Position numbers and translations under genes: made by a program. Below, piece after piece: positions 25,819 through 33,361 of a stretch of DNA of 64,000 nucleotides; the stretch's first letter is position 1, and each line of letters opens with the position of its first letter. Below the pieces are notes generated by a model. The model was not told where the DNA came from, searched no databases, and was given only the letters and a program-made list of their open reading frames with translations. The stretch lies in assembly GCF_024300825.1 (NCBI RefSeq), contig NZ_CP101323.1:620001-684000 (forward strand), in the 5' to 3' direction. This DNA comes from Natronomonas gomsonensis. GTDB taxonomy: Archaea; Halobacteriota; Halobacteria; Halobacteriales; Haloarculaceae.

Positions 25819-26717
25819 AGGATTGAATCGAGCAGCGCCATTCGGACGGGAACGCCGTTGTGTGCCTGTTCGAAGTACGTCGCGTACTCCGTTTCGTCGA
25901 TTTCGGGTGCGATTTCGTCGACGCGCGGCAGCGGATGCATCACCGTCAGGTCGTCCTTGGCTTTCTCCAGCAGGTCGGCGTCGATGCGGTACTCGCCCGC
26001 TATCTGCCGGTACTCGTTCTCATCGGGGAACCGCTCCCGCTGGATGCGGGTGACGTACAACACGTCGAGTGCTTCGAGGACGTTCTCGATGTCCGTGTGT
26101 TCGCGGACCTGCGCACCGGCCTCGTGGAGGTCATAGCGAACGCTACGCGGCAGTCGCAGGCTCTCTGGACTGATGAAGTGCTGGCTGGCGTCGAAGTTCG
26201 TCAGCGCGTGGGCCAGCGAGTGGACCGTCCGGCCGTACTTCAAATCGCCCATGATGCCGATGGTGAGGTCGTCGAAGCCGGCGTTCTCGCGGATGGTGTA
26301 GAGGTCCAATAGCGTCTGAGTGGGGTGTTGGCCCGCGCCGTCGCCCGCGTTGATGACGGGCACGTCGACGAACTCGCTGGCCAGTTTCGCGGCGCCCTCG
26401 GAGGGGTGTCTGAGGACGATGGCGTCGGTGTATCCCTCGATGACGCGAACGGTGTCGGCCAGCGACTCGCCCTTTTTGACCGACGAGGACTCGACGCTCC
26501 CCATGTCGACGGTGTCGCCACCGAGCCGCTTCATCGCGGTGTCGAAGGACATCTTCGTCCGCGTACTCGGCTCGAAGAACAACAACCCGAGGAGGTCGTT
26601 GTCGTGGGAGTGAGCGACCGCGCCGGGGTCGTCGGCGATTTCGGCGGCGCGGTCCAACACCGCCTCGATATCGCCACGCGACAACTGCTTCGCGCTTATC
26701 AGGTAATCGTGGCGCAT
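25815..26717 (-). CDS. pyrB: Aspartate carbamoyltransferase catalytic subunit
   Basis: 300 residues. Makes carbamoyl-aspartate, first committed step of pyrimidine synthesis. Motifs: [20 protein letters not shown] (carbamoyl phosphate loop), [36 protein letters not shown] and HPLPRVDEI. Start [10 protein letters not shown] chosen; the longer frame to 26774 is not homologous. First gene of a pyrB-pyrI pair. Confidence 0.97.
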   Translation of the reverse strand: MRHDYLISAKQLSRGDIEAVLDRAAEIADDPGAVAHSHDNDLLGLLFFEPSTRTKMSFDTAMKRLGGDTVDMGSVESSSVKKGESLADTVRVIEGYTDAIVLRHPSEGAAKLASEFVDVPVINAGDGAGQHPTQTLLDLYTIRENAGFDDLTIGIMGDLKYGRTVHSLAHALTNFDASQHFISPESLRLPRSVRYDLHEAGAQVREHTDIENVLEALDVLYVTRIQRERFPDENEYRQIAGEYRIDADLLEKAKDDLTVMHPLPRVDEIAPEIDETEYATYFEQAHNGVPVRMALLDSIL

Positions 26718-26871
26718 TACCGAAAGACCCGCCCCGGACGCTCTTGAATCTCCCGACCCGACCGGACTCCGCACATCGCTCCCGTGGTTTGCAGTCCCAA
26801 CCGCTGTCTTGCCGAATCAACACACAACCCTGCCAGAACATTTAATCAGGTGGACATGCTAAACCGAACAG

Positions 26872-27498
26872 ATGAGCGAGCGCCTCAGAACCGGAATTAA
26901 CGTTCTCGACCGGAAGCTCAACGGTGGGATTCCGGCCGGGAGCATCGTGGCGCTCACCGCCCAGCCTGCAAGCCAAGCGGAACTGTTCCTGTACGAACTC
27001 ACGGCCACTCGCGGGACGCTGTATCTCTCACTGGACAGAACAGGCGATTCGGTCTCCAACAGCATCGACAACTCGAACACGATGACGGGAGACCCGACGG
27101 TGCGGGACGTGACGGGCGACGCCCCACTCGACAACGCGACGAAACTCGTCTCCGCGCTTCCGGAGTCCTCGAATCTCATTATCGACCCTGCCGACGTGCT
27201 CGAACGCCAGGAGCCGACCCGCTATCGGAACTTCATGAACGAACTCCAGAATCACATCTACAACACGGGAGGACTCGCGATCCTGCACTGTCTCGACGGC
27301 CGCAACGTTCCCGACCTGCGAGACACCACAGAACACATGGCGGATTTGGTGTTCCAACTCGACACCTCGGTGAAGGGCGACCGCATCGAGAACCGCCTCG
27401 CCGTCCCAAAGTTTCGCGGTGGTCAGGCACTTTCGGACGTCATCAAACTGGAACTGTCCGACGAGGTCGACATCGACACCAGCCGCGACATCGCATAG
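26872..27498 (+). CDS. KaiC/RadA-like protein lacking the P-loop
   Basis: 208 residues. The opening RTGINVLDRKLNGGIPAGSI followed by VALTAQPASQAELFLYELT is the KaiC/RadA core start, but the Walker A GxxxxGKT is replaced by AQPASQAE. NLIIDPADVLERQEPTRYRN holds the Walker B-like strand and GGLAILHCLDGR the following core strand. It should fold like RecA yet not hydrolyse ATP. Haloarchaea carry many such degenerate KaiC-like proteins, often linked to signalling. A TATA element (CATTTAATC ~26839-26847) gives a near-leaderless start. No partner gene is coupled. Confidence 0.7.
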   Translation: MSERLRTGINVLDRKLNGGIPAGSIVALTAQPASQAELFLYELTATRGTLYLSLDRTGDSVSNSIDNSNTMTGDPTVRDVTGDAPLDNATKLVSALPESSNLIIDPADVLERQEPTRYRNFMNELQNHIYNTGGLAILHCLDGRNVPDLRDTTEHMADLVFQLDTSVKGDRIENRLAVPKFRGGQALSDVIKLELSDEVDIDTSRDIA

Positions 27499-27522
27499 GG
27501 TCACCACCCCGGCACCCCACGA

Positions 27523-27624
27523 TTTATGTACGGAAACGCGGCCAGAGCGCCCATGCTCTGAACGGACGCCGGCAGTCCGCCGAGGCCGAAGCACAGCGTG
27601 AGGGCTGCCGGACGGGAGCGCTGT
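27523..27624. ncRNA. Possible structured RNA or leader upstream of the phosphohexomutase gene
   Basis: A TATA-like TTTATG (27523-27528) is followed by three hairpins: CAGAGC/GCTCTG with a 6-base loop (27543-27560), CGGAC/GTCCG with a 7-base loop (27563-27579), and ACAGCG/CGCTGT with a 20-base loop (27593-27624). No reading frame here looks real. Expected initiation is ~27550, so the first hairpin may instead end the preceding KaiC-like gene. Guide RNA features (boxes) were not identified. Confidence 0.25.
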
Positions 27625-27666
27625 CGTTCGCCACGATTCAAGTGCGCCCGCCGCACAACTCCGGGT

Positions 27667-29022
27667 ATGGAACTGTTCGGAACCGCCGGGATTCGGGGCG
27701 ACGCGACGACGGCGGTGACGCCGTCGCTCGCGCTCGCGGTCGGCAGAGCCGCGGCCGTAGACGGCGAGACGTTCGTCGTCGGCCGCGACGGCCGCGAAAC
27801 TGGTCCGGCGCTCGCCGCAGCGGTCGAAGCCGGAATAGCAAGCGGCGGCGCCGAGGTTGTCAGGGTCGGCCGCGTCCCGACGCCGGCGCTCGCCTACGCC
27901 TCTCGGGGACGTCGCGGCGTGATGGTCACGGCGAGTCACAATCCACCGCAGGACAACGGACTGAAACTGTTCGTCGACGGAACGGAGTACGACCGTACGG
28001 CCGAGGAGGCGGTCGAATCACGCGTCGACGGGGGGACGGGACCGACCGACTGGAGCGCGTGGGGAGATTCGACCCGCGAAGAGGTACTCGACGACTATCG
28101 CGACACCATCGTCGAGTACACGCGTCGAGTCGTCGGTGACTGTGAAAACACGAAAGTCGCCGTCGACTGCGGCAACGGGATGGCGAGCGTCGCGACTCCC
28201 CAAGTCCTCCGAGCGCTCGGTGCCGACGTCGTCGCGCTCAACGCCAACGTCGACGGCCACTTCCCCGGACGCGAGTCGAAACCCACACCCGAGAGCCTCG
28301 AAGACCTTCGTGCGTTCGTCGCCGACGGCGACTTCGAGTTCGGCATCGGCCACGACGGCGACGCAGACCGCATCGTGGTCGTCGACGAGGAAGGCGAAAT
28401 AGTCCACGAGGACACCATCCTCGCGATGCTCGCGGGCTTTTACACCCGCCAGAGCGACGCCGCCGACCCGGTCGTCGTGACGACGCCGAACGCCTCGGCG
28501 CGCATCGACGAACACGTCGAGACGCACGACGGCCGAATCGAACGGGTCCGACTCGGCGCGCTTCACGAGGGCGTCGCCGCCGTCCGGGATACGGGGACGG
28601 CCGACACCGATGTCGTCTTCGCGGCGGAGCCGTGGAAACACGTCCATACCGGCTTCGGACCGTGGATAGACGGCGTCACCAGCGCCGCGGTCGTCGGTGC
28701 GTTGATTGCACGCGATGGCCTCGCGGAACTCCGGGCACCGATTGCCGAGCGACCCTACAGGAAGGTAAGCGTCGACTGTCCCGACGACCGAAAGGGGCCA
28801 ACGATGGATGTTCTCGAATCCCGACTCCCGGAGTCGTTCCCCGAGGCGTCGGTCGACACCGAGTACGGCGTCCGGTTGACCTTCGACGACGCCTCGTGGA
28901 CGCTGGTCCGTCCCAGCGGCACCGAACCGTACGTCCGCATCTACGCCGAAAGCGACGATGTCGAGGCGCTCGTCGGCGACGTTAGAGAGGTCGTCGTCGA
29001 GGCCATCGACGACGTGTCGTAG
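27667..29022 (+). CDS. Phosphohexomutase-family enzyme, probably phosphopentomutase
   Basis: 451 residues, alpha-D-phosphohexomutase fold. Phosphoserine loop TASHNPPQDNG with Ser90; metal loop DGDADR at 230-235; phosphate-binding RPSGTEPYVRIY near 416. The sugar loop, GEMSGH in phosphoglucomutase/phosphomannomutase and GEQSGH in GlmM, is AEPWKH here (Glu321). In Thermococcus a member of this family is the phosphopentomutase. The next genes are cdd and udp, which release ribose 1-phosphate, so conversion to ribose 5-phosphate is the best inference. Alternatives: phosphoglucosamine or phosphomannomutase. Start MELFGTAGIRG fits the family. Confidence 0.75.
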   Translation: MELFGTAGIRGDATTAVTPSLALAVGRAAAVDGETFVVGRDGRETGPALAAAVEAGIASGGAEVVRVGRVPTPALAYASRGRRGVMVTASHNPPQDNGLKLFVDGTEYDRTAEEAVESRVDGGTGPTDWSAWGDSTREEVLDDYRDTIVEYTRRVVGDCENTKVAVDCGNGMASVATPQVLRALGADVVALNANVDGHFPGRESKPTPESLEDLRAFVADGDFEFGIGHDGDADRIVVVDEEGEIVHEDTILAMLAGFYTRQSDAADPVVVTTPNASARIDEHVETHDGRIERVRLGALHEGVAAVRDTGTADTDVVFAAEPWKHVHTGFGPWIDGVTSAAVVGALIARDGLAELRAPIAERPYRKVSVDCPDDRKGPTMDVLESRLPESFPEASVDTEYGVRLTFDDASWTLVRPSGTEPYVRIYAESDDVEALVGDVREVVVEAIDDVS

Positions 29023-29089
29023 CCCCGGCCCCGATGCCGCCGAAGCCGTCGACGGCAGGTATTTGCGCTGGGCGGCCGAGTCCCGGCGT

Positions 29090-29482
29090 ATGGACGACAG
29101 GGAACTACTTGAAATCGCTCGCGAGGCCGTCGAGCGGTCCTACGCGCCGTACTCGGAGTACTACGTCGGGGCAGCCCTCGAAACCGACGACGGGTCGGTG
29201 TACACCGGCTGTAACATCGAGAACGCCAACTACTCCAACAGCGTCCACGCCGAGGAGTTGGCGCTGTCGAAAGCCGTCGAGGATGGCCACCGGGAGTTCG
29301 AAGCGGTCGCGGTCAGTTCGGACCGCCGGGACGGCGTCACGCCCTGTGGGATGTGCCGACAGTCGCTGTCGGAGTTCTGTGCCGCTGATTTCCGCGTTGT
29401 CTGTGAGGGCGAGGACGGGCCGACGACGTACACGCTCGGCGAACTTCTCCCGAACACCATCACGATGGAGCATCTCGAATGA
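29090..29482 (+). CDS. cdd: Cytidine deaminase
   Basis: 130 residues, the tetrameric single-domain type. Zinc ligands and catalytic glutamate are evident: NSVHAEELALSKAV carries Cys/His-Glu (here His-Ala-Glu) and PCGMCRQSLSEF the CxxC. TGCNIENANYSN is the substrate loop. It turns cytidine/deoxycytidine into uridine/deoxyuridine. Its stop overlaps udp by four bases (ATGA), and it follows the phosphohexomutase-family gene by 67 bases, forming a salvage operon. Confidence 0.95.
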   Translation: MDDRELLEIAREAVERSYAPYSEYYVGAALETDDGSVYTGCNIENANYSNSVHAEELALSKAVEDGHREFEAVAVSSDRRDGVTPCGMCRQSLSEFCAADFRVVCEGEDGPTTYTLGELLPNTITMEHLE

Positions 29483-30306
29483 CCGCCGACAGCGAAGACC
29501 CGAACGACGACGAACAGTATCACGTCGAACTCGCCGACGGGGACATCGAGGGACCGGTACTCCTTCCGGGCGACCCGAACCGCGTCGAGATAATCGCGGA
29601 CTGCTGGGATGAGTATCGCGAGCGGGCCTCTCACCGCGAGTATCGAACGCTTGCGGGGATGTACGACGACGAACCGCTCGCGGTTACGTCGACCGGAATC
29701 GGCTCGCCGTCGGCGGCCATTGCCGTCGAGGAACTCGCCCGCATCGGCGCCGAATCGTTCATCCGGGTCGGCTCCTGTGGTGCGATACAGGAGGGGGCGT
29801 CCGTCGGCGACCTCGTCATCACGACGGCGGCGGTCCGACAGGAGGGAACGAGCGACGAGTACGTCCGCGAGGATTACCCAGCGGCCGCCGACGACGAGGT
29901 GGTCACGGCGCTCGTGACCGCCGCCGAGCGACTCGACCACGACTACCACCTCGGCGTCACCTGCTCTACGGACTCGTTTTACGACGGGCAGTCACGGCCG
30001 GGATTCGAGGGGTTCCGTGCCGCCGGCGCCGAGGAGCGAATCGAAGAACTACAAGCGGCAGGGGTCCTGAATTTCGAGATGGAAGCCAGCGCCATCCTCA
30101 CGCTTTCGAGTCTGTACGGGCTCCGGGCCGGAGCCGTCTGTACCGTCTACGCCAACCGCGTCACCGGCGAGTTCAGAACCGAGGGCCAGCGGAAGGCCGC
30201 CGAAACTGCCTCACTCGCGGCGGCGCTGTTGTCGAAGATGGACCGAGAGAAGGCTAACGCAGGTGTCGACCACTGGCACGCGGGGCTGTCGCTTGATGAT
30301 GGGTAA
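29479..30306 (+). CDS. udp: Uridine (nucleoside) phosphorylase
   Basis: 275 residues, NP-I fold hexameric phosphorylase. LLPGDPNRVEIIADCW is the phosphate and start segment; RVGSCGAIQEGASVGDLVI follows; LNFEMEASAILTLSSL holds the ribose-binding Met-Glu pair. Catalyses uridine + phosphate to uracil + ribose 1-phosphate. Translationally coupled to cdd. Strict uridine over broader nucleoside specificity cannot be shown by eye, but the UdP-type FEMEAS and pairing with cdd favour uridine. Confidence 0.9.
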   Translation: MTADSEDPNDDEQYHVELADGDIEGPVLLPGDPNRVEIIADCWDEYRERASHREYRTLAGMYDDEPLAVTSTGIGSPSAAIAVEELARIGAESFIRVGSCGAIQEGASVGDLVITTAAVRQEGTSDEYVREDYPAAADDEVVTALVTAAERLDHDYHLGVTCSTDSFYDGQSRPGFEGFRAAGAEERIEELQAAGVLNFEMEASAILTLSSLYGLRAGAVCTVYANRVTGEFRTEGQRKAAETASLAAALLSKMDREKANAGVDHWHAGLSLDDG

Positions 30307-30348
30307 CGGAAGTAAAGCATCCGCGCGAGCGAAGCGAGCGCGGTTCGC

Positions 30349-30414
30349 GGCGACGAGACGGCTGTGCCGTCGAGTCGCCGTAGCGAGTGCCGACTAACGC
30401 GCCCTTTGGGCGCG
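30349..30414. repeat. Cluster of triloop hairpins after udp, one with a GA/GA internal loop
   Basis: 30349-30379: outer stem GGCGAC/GTCGCC, then GA opposite GA, then inner stem GACGGC/GCCGTC closing a TGT loop. 30398-30414: CGCGCCC/GGGCGCG with a TTT loop. A third imperfect unit at 30321-30343 has CCGCGC/GCGCGG ends around GAGCGAAGCGA. All fall in the 198-base gap between udp and the opposing NDH-2-like gene, where no gene is seen. They may end transcription from both sides. Confidence 0.65.
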
Positions 30415-30504
30415 GCAGGAGGCGCTCGCGCATATTTTCCCCAAGTTTTTGCCACGGAGGCGTGTTCGCCCACGGGGAACCGCCGGAGTGTGCAAAAAGT
30501 GGGT

Positions 30505-31671
30505 TTACATGTCCGGGAACGCTTTTGCGGCGTCGGCGAACCCATTGACCGTCTTAATCCAGCGTGCGGCGACCGTCTTTTTCAGCGCCTTTGCGGCGGG
30601 GCCGCCGAAGGTGTCGACAGGCAGTCCCTTCACGTCGTGGGCGACGGCCTTGCTGCCGACGGAGATGAGCGTCCCCTTGTCGTCGTACTCCCACTCCTTC
30701 AGCGGCTGGCCGCGGATGGTGCGGGCGATGTTCTCGCCGGCGACCTCGGCGGCCTGCCAGGCGGCCTGTGCGGTCGGCGGTGCGGGTTGTTCCTGTCCGG
30801 GCTGGTCGATGAGCGCGGCGTCGCCGAGGGCGAAGATGCGCTCGTCGGAGGTCTGGAAGTTCGAGGCGGACTCGATGCGGTTGCTCCGTTCGTCCTTGTC
30901 GACCTCGGCCGTCTCGGCGGCGTCTTGGCCGGTGATACCGCCGGTCCACAGCAGCACATCGTAGTCGAGTTCCGTCTCGTCGCCGACGTAGACGGTTTCC
31001 TCGTCGACCTCGCCGATGAACTCGCCGGTGTGAATCTCGACGTCCTTCTCTTCGAGCAGTTTGCGGAGTTTCGCCTGCACGACGGGGTCGTTGTTCGGGA
31101 AGACGTTGTCGAGGCCCTCGACGAGGTGGATGTCGAGCGGGGCGCGGTGTTTGTCTCGGAACTCCGCGATTTCGCCGGCGGACTGGATGCCGGAGAGGCC
31201 GGCACCGCCGACGATGACCTGTGCGGGGTCGTTCCGCGAGGCTTCCCGGGCAGCCTCGGTGATGGCCTCGTGGATTTCGAGGGCGTCGTCGAGCGTCTTC
31301 AGCGTCAGTGAGTGTTCTTCGAGGCCGTCGATACCGAAGAAGGCAGTCTGGGAGCCAAATCCGACGAGGAGGTAGTCGTAGTCGATGGTCGAGTCGTCGT
31401 CGAGCGTAATCTGACGGTCCTCGGTGTCGATTCCCTCGACGCGGCCCTGTACGAACCGGGTCGACGGCGACTTGATTTCCGACACCGAGAACGTGATCTT
31501 CTCCTGTACCTCTGGATTGCGGATACAGCGGTGGGATTCGTGGAGAACAAGGTGGTGGTCGACGTCTGACACCCACGTAATGTCTGCCTCTCCGTCGAGT
31601 TCCGATTCGAGCCGTTTGACCGCGCCGGTGCCGGCATAGCCGGACCCGAGCACGACGACGTCGTCCGTCAT
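30505..31671 (-). CDS. NAD(P)/FAD-dependent oxidoreductase, NDH-2-like
   Basis: 388 residues. Two Rossmann folds: FAD motif VVVLGSGYAGTGAVKRL at the N-terminus and NAD motif VIVGGAGLSGIQSAGEI near 165; FALGDAALIDQPG is the FAD C-terminal motif and LLWTGGITGQD a family segment. It likely passes electrons from NADH to quinone (type II NADH dehydrogenase) or to sulfide/other partners; no cysteine pair typical of sulfide:quinone reductase is seen. The C-terminal ~60 residues (FGGPAAKALKKTVAARWIKT) are amphipathic and could touch the membrane. Start MTDDVVVLGSG chosen; the longer frame to 32013 overlaps the next gene. Confidence 0.85.
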   Translation of the reverse strand: MTDDVVVLGSGYAGTGAVKRLESELDGEADITWVSDVDHHLVLHESHRCIRNPEVQEKITFSVSEIKSPSTRFVQGRVEGIDTEDRQITLDDDSTIDYDYLLVGFGSQTAFFGIDGLEEHSLTLKTLDDALEIHEAITEAAREASRNDPAQVIVGGAGLSGIQSAGEIAEFRDKHRAPLDIHLVEGLDNVFPNNDPVVQAKLRKLLEEKDVEIHTGEFIGEVDEETVYVGDETELDYDVLLWTGGITGQDAAETAEVDKDERSNRIESASNFQTSDERIFALGDAALIDQPGQEQPAPPTAQAAWQAAEVAGENIARTIRGQPLKEWEYDDKGTLISVGSKAVAHDVKGLPVDTFGGPAAKALKKTVAARWIKTVNGFADAAKAFPDM

Positions 31672-31768
31672 GTAAGACAGTGGGGATGCCTCCGATACAA
31701 ACCTGTTGGAACCGCACGGCCGGCGAAAGTTGCCGAATCGACTCCCTTCGGGCGATTGTGCCTCGGTA

Positions 31769-32308
31769 TCAGTGGGCGGCCTCTTCGTTGCCCGCCGGTG
31801 CCTCCATCTTGTCGATGGTAAGGATGAGGCTGTTGTTCGTGTCGTCTTTGCCCTCGATGGTTCCCGCGATGAGGAGTCGCGACAGCGGAGTCGGCCCGAC
31901 GGTGATGTCGTCACCCTCGCTGAAATCGGCGATGGAGCCCTGCAGTTTGATTTCGGCACGGCACAACTCGGGGTGGTGGACGCTCGTGAGGTCGATTTCT
32001 TGGACGTTCGCACTCTCGATGAGTTCGCCGTCGTGTCGGAAGGGGACGTCCGCCGCTTGGTCCATCTCCTGTATCTTCAGCGCGTCGTAGGCGTTCGCTG
32101 TAGGCTTGTAGCCGCCTTTCGGTCCGGGTACACCTTCGACCAACTGGAGCGCCTTGAGACTCTGCATCTGGTTGCGAATCGTCCCGGGGTTTCTGTCTAC
32201 CTGTTCGGCAATGTCTTCCCCCTTGACGGCGCTTTCGGACTCACGGTGAAGGTTGATGAGCTCCTGAAGAATCGTCTTCTGACTGGGGGTGAGCTCGATT
32301 GATGACAT
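31769..32308 (-). CDS. Haloarchaeal winged-helix regulator (Rrf2-like annotation)
   Basis: 179 residues. The N-terminal half is a winged helix (ELTPSQKTILQELINLHRES, then EDIAEQVDRNPGTIRNQMQS). The C-terminal half (AEIKLQGSIADFSEGDDITV, then GPTPLSRLLIAGTIEGKDDT) is a small beta domain that may bind a ligand. Such proteins are usually named Rrf2-like in haloarchaea, without cysteines for an iron-sulfur cluster here apart from a single Cys in PELCRAE. An inverted repeat sits on its own promoter, which suggests autoregulation. It lies 97 bases upstream of the NDH-2-like gene on the same strand. Confidence 0.75.
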   Translation of the reverse strand: MSSIELTPSQKTILQELINLHRESESAVKGEDIAEQVDRNPGTIRNQMQSLKALQLVEGVPGPKGGYKPTANAYDALKIQEMDQAADVPFRHDGELIESANVQEIDLTSVHHPELCRAEIKLQGSIADFSEGDDITVGPTPLSRLLIAGTIEGKDDTNNSLILTIDKMEAPAGNEEAAH

Positions 32309-32311
32309 AGG

Positions 32312-32325
32312 CTATCATTCGATAG
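32312..32325 (-). promoter_or_regulatory. Palindromic operator candidate before the winged-helix gene
   Basis: CTATC-ATTC-GATAG, a 5-base inverted repeat with a 4-base spacer, lies four bases before the ATG at 32308. The TATA-like GGTTTAAGGA (minus strand, 32331-32340) predicts initiation about 32311, so the palindrome covers the start site and would be blocked by a bound dimer. The most likely binder is the gene product itself. Confidence 0.5.
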
Positions 32326-32443
32326 TTCCGTCCTTAAACCCGACGGTGGGACAATGCGTTTCGCCGGCGTTCGGTTTCCTCACGGTCGCTGACGTGAAGG
32401 GCACTGGCGGCGGTTTTTAGACGGTCGGTACTGTACCGGTGGT

Positions 32444-33343
32444 ATGGACCTCCGAGTAATCGGTGCGCCGATGGACCTCGGTGCGGACCGACGTGGCGTC
32501 GACATGGGGCCGTCGGCGATTCGGTACGCTGGTCTCGCCGATACCGTCCGAGACGTCGGCCTTTCCTACGACGATGCCGGTGACCTGCCCGTCCCGCGAC
32601 CAGAGGGTCGAGACCCGAACGCCGAAACGCCGGGAGAGGGCCGAGCGAAGTACCTCCGAGAGACGCGTTGGGTGTGTCGCCGCGTCGAGAGCGCCGTCGC
32701 CGACGCCATCGACGACGGCGACCTCCCTTTGGTCCTCGGCGGCGACCACTCCATCGCTATCGGCAGCGTCGGTGGGGCGAGCGCGGACCAGGACATCGGC
32801 ATCCTCTGGCTCGACGCCCACGGCGATTTCAACACGCCGGAAACGTCCCCGAGCGGGAACGTCCACGGGATGCCTGTGGCGGCCATGCTCGGACGTGGGG
32901 CGTTCGCCGAGAAGCGGTGGGCCAACGCCGACATCGACGAGGAGAACATCGCGATGGTCGGTCTCCGAGATATCGATGAAAAGGAGCGCCACGCCATCCG
33001 TGACAGCGACGTGACGGCGTTCACGATGAGCCACATCGACAACCGGGGGCTCGTCCCGGTCATCGAGGATGCCATCGCCGCGGCGCTCGACGGAGTCGAC
33101 GCGCTGCACGTCAGCCTCGATATGGACATTCTCGACCCTGACGAGGCCCCCGGCGTCGGGACACCCGTTCGTGGCGGCGTCACGTACAGAGAGGCACACG
33201 CCGCGATGGAACTCATCGCCGATACCGGTGCCGTCCGGTCGATGGAGGTCGTCGAGGTCAACCCCATCCTCGATTCACACAACAGAACTGCGGAGTTGGC
33301 TGTCGAGTTAATCGCGAGTGGCCTCGGAAAAGTGATTCTCTGA
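32444..33343 (+). CDS. rocF: Arginase
   Basis: 299 residues, ureohydrolase fold with two Mn sites: LGGDHSIAIGSV, LWLDAHGDFN and SLDMDILDPDEAPGVGTPV. The segment PETSPSGNVHGMPVAAMLG is the arginase form rather than that of agmatinase, and EVNPILDSHNRTAELAVEL follows the family. Splits arginine into ornithine and urea. Length typical of bacterial/archaeal arginases. Stands alone, converging on trpB with 18 bases between stops. Confidence 0.92.
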   Translation: MDLRVIGAPMDLGADRRGVDMGPSAIRYAGLADTVRDVGLSYDDAGDLPVPRPEGRDPNAETPGEGRAKYLRETRWVCRRVESAVADAIDDGDLPLVLGGDHSIAIGSVGGASADQDIGILWLDAHGDFNTPETSPSGNVHGMPVAAMLGRGAFAEKRWANADIDEENIAMVGLRDIDEKERHAIRDSDVTAFTMSHIDNRGLVPVIEDAIAAALDGVDALHVSLDMDILDPDEAPGVGTPVRGGVTYREAHAAMELIADTGAVRSMEVVEVNPILDSHNRTAELAVELIASGLGKVIL

Positions 33344-33361
33344 AATCGGTCGGGAACTCGT

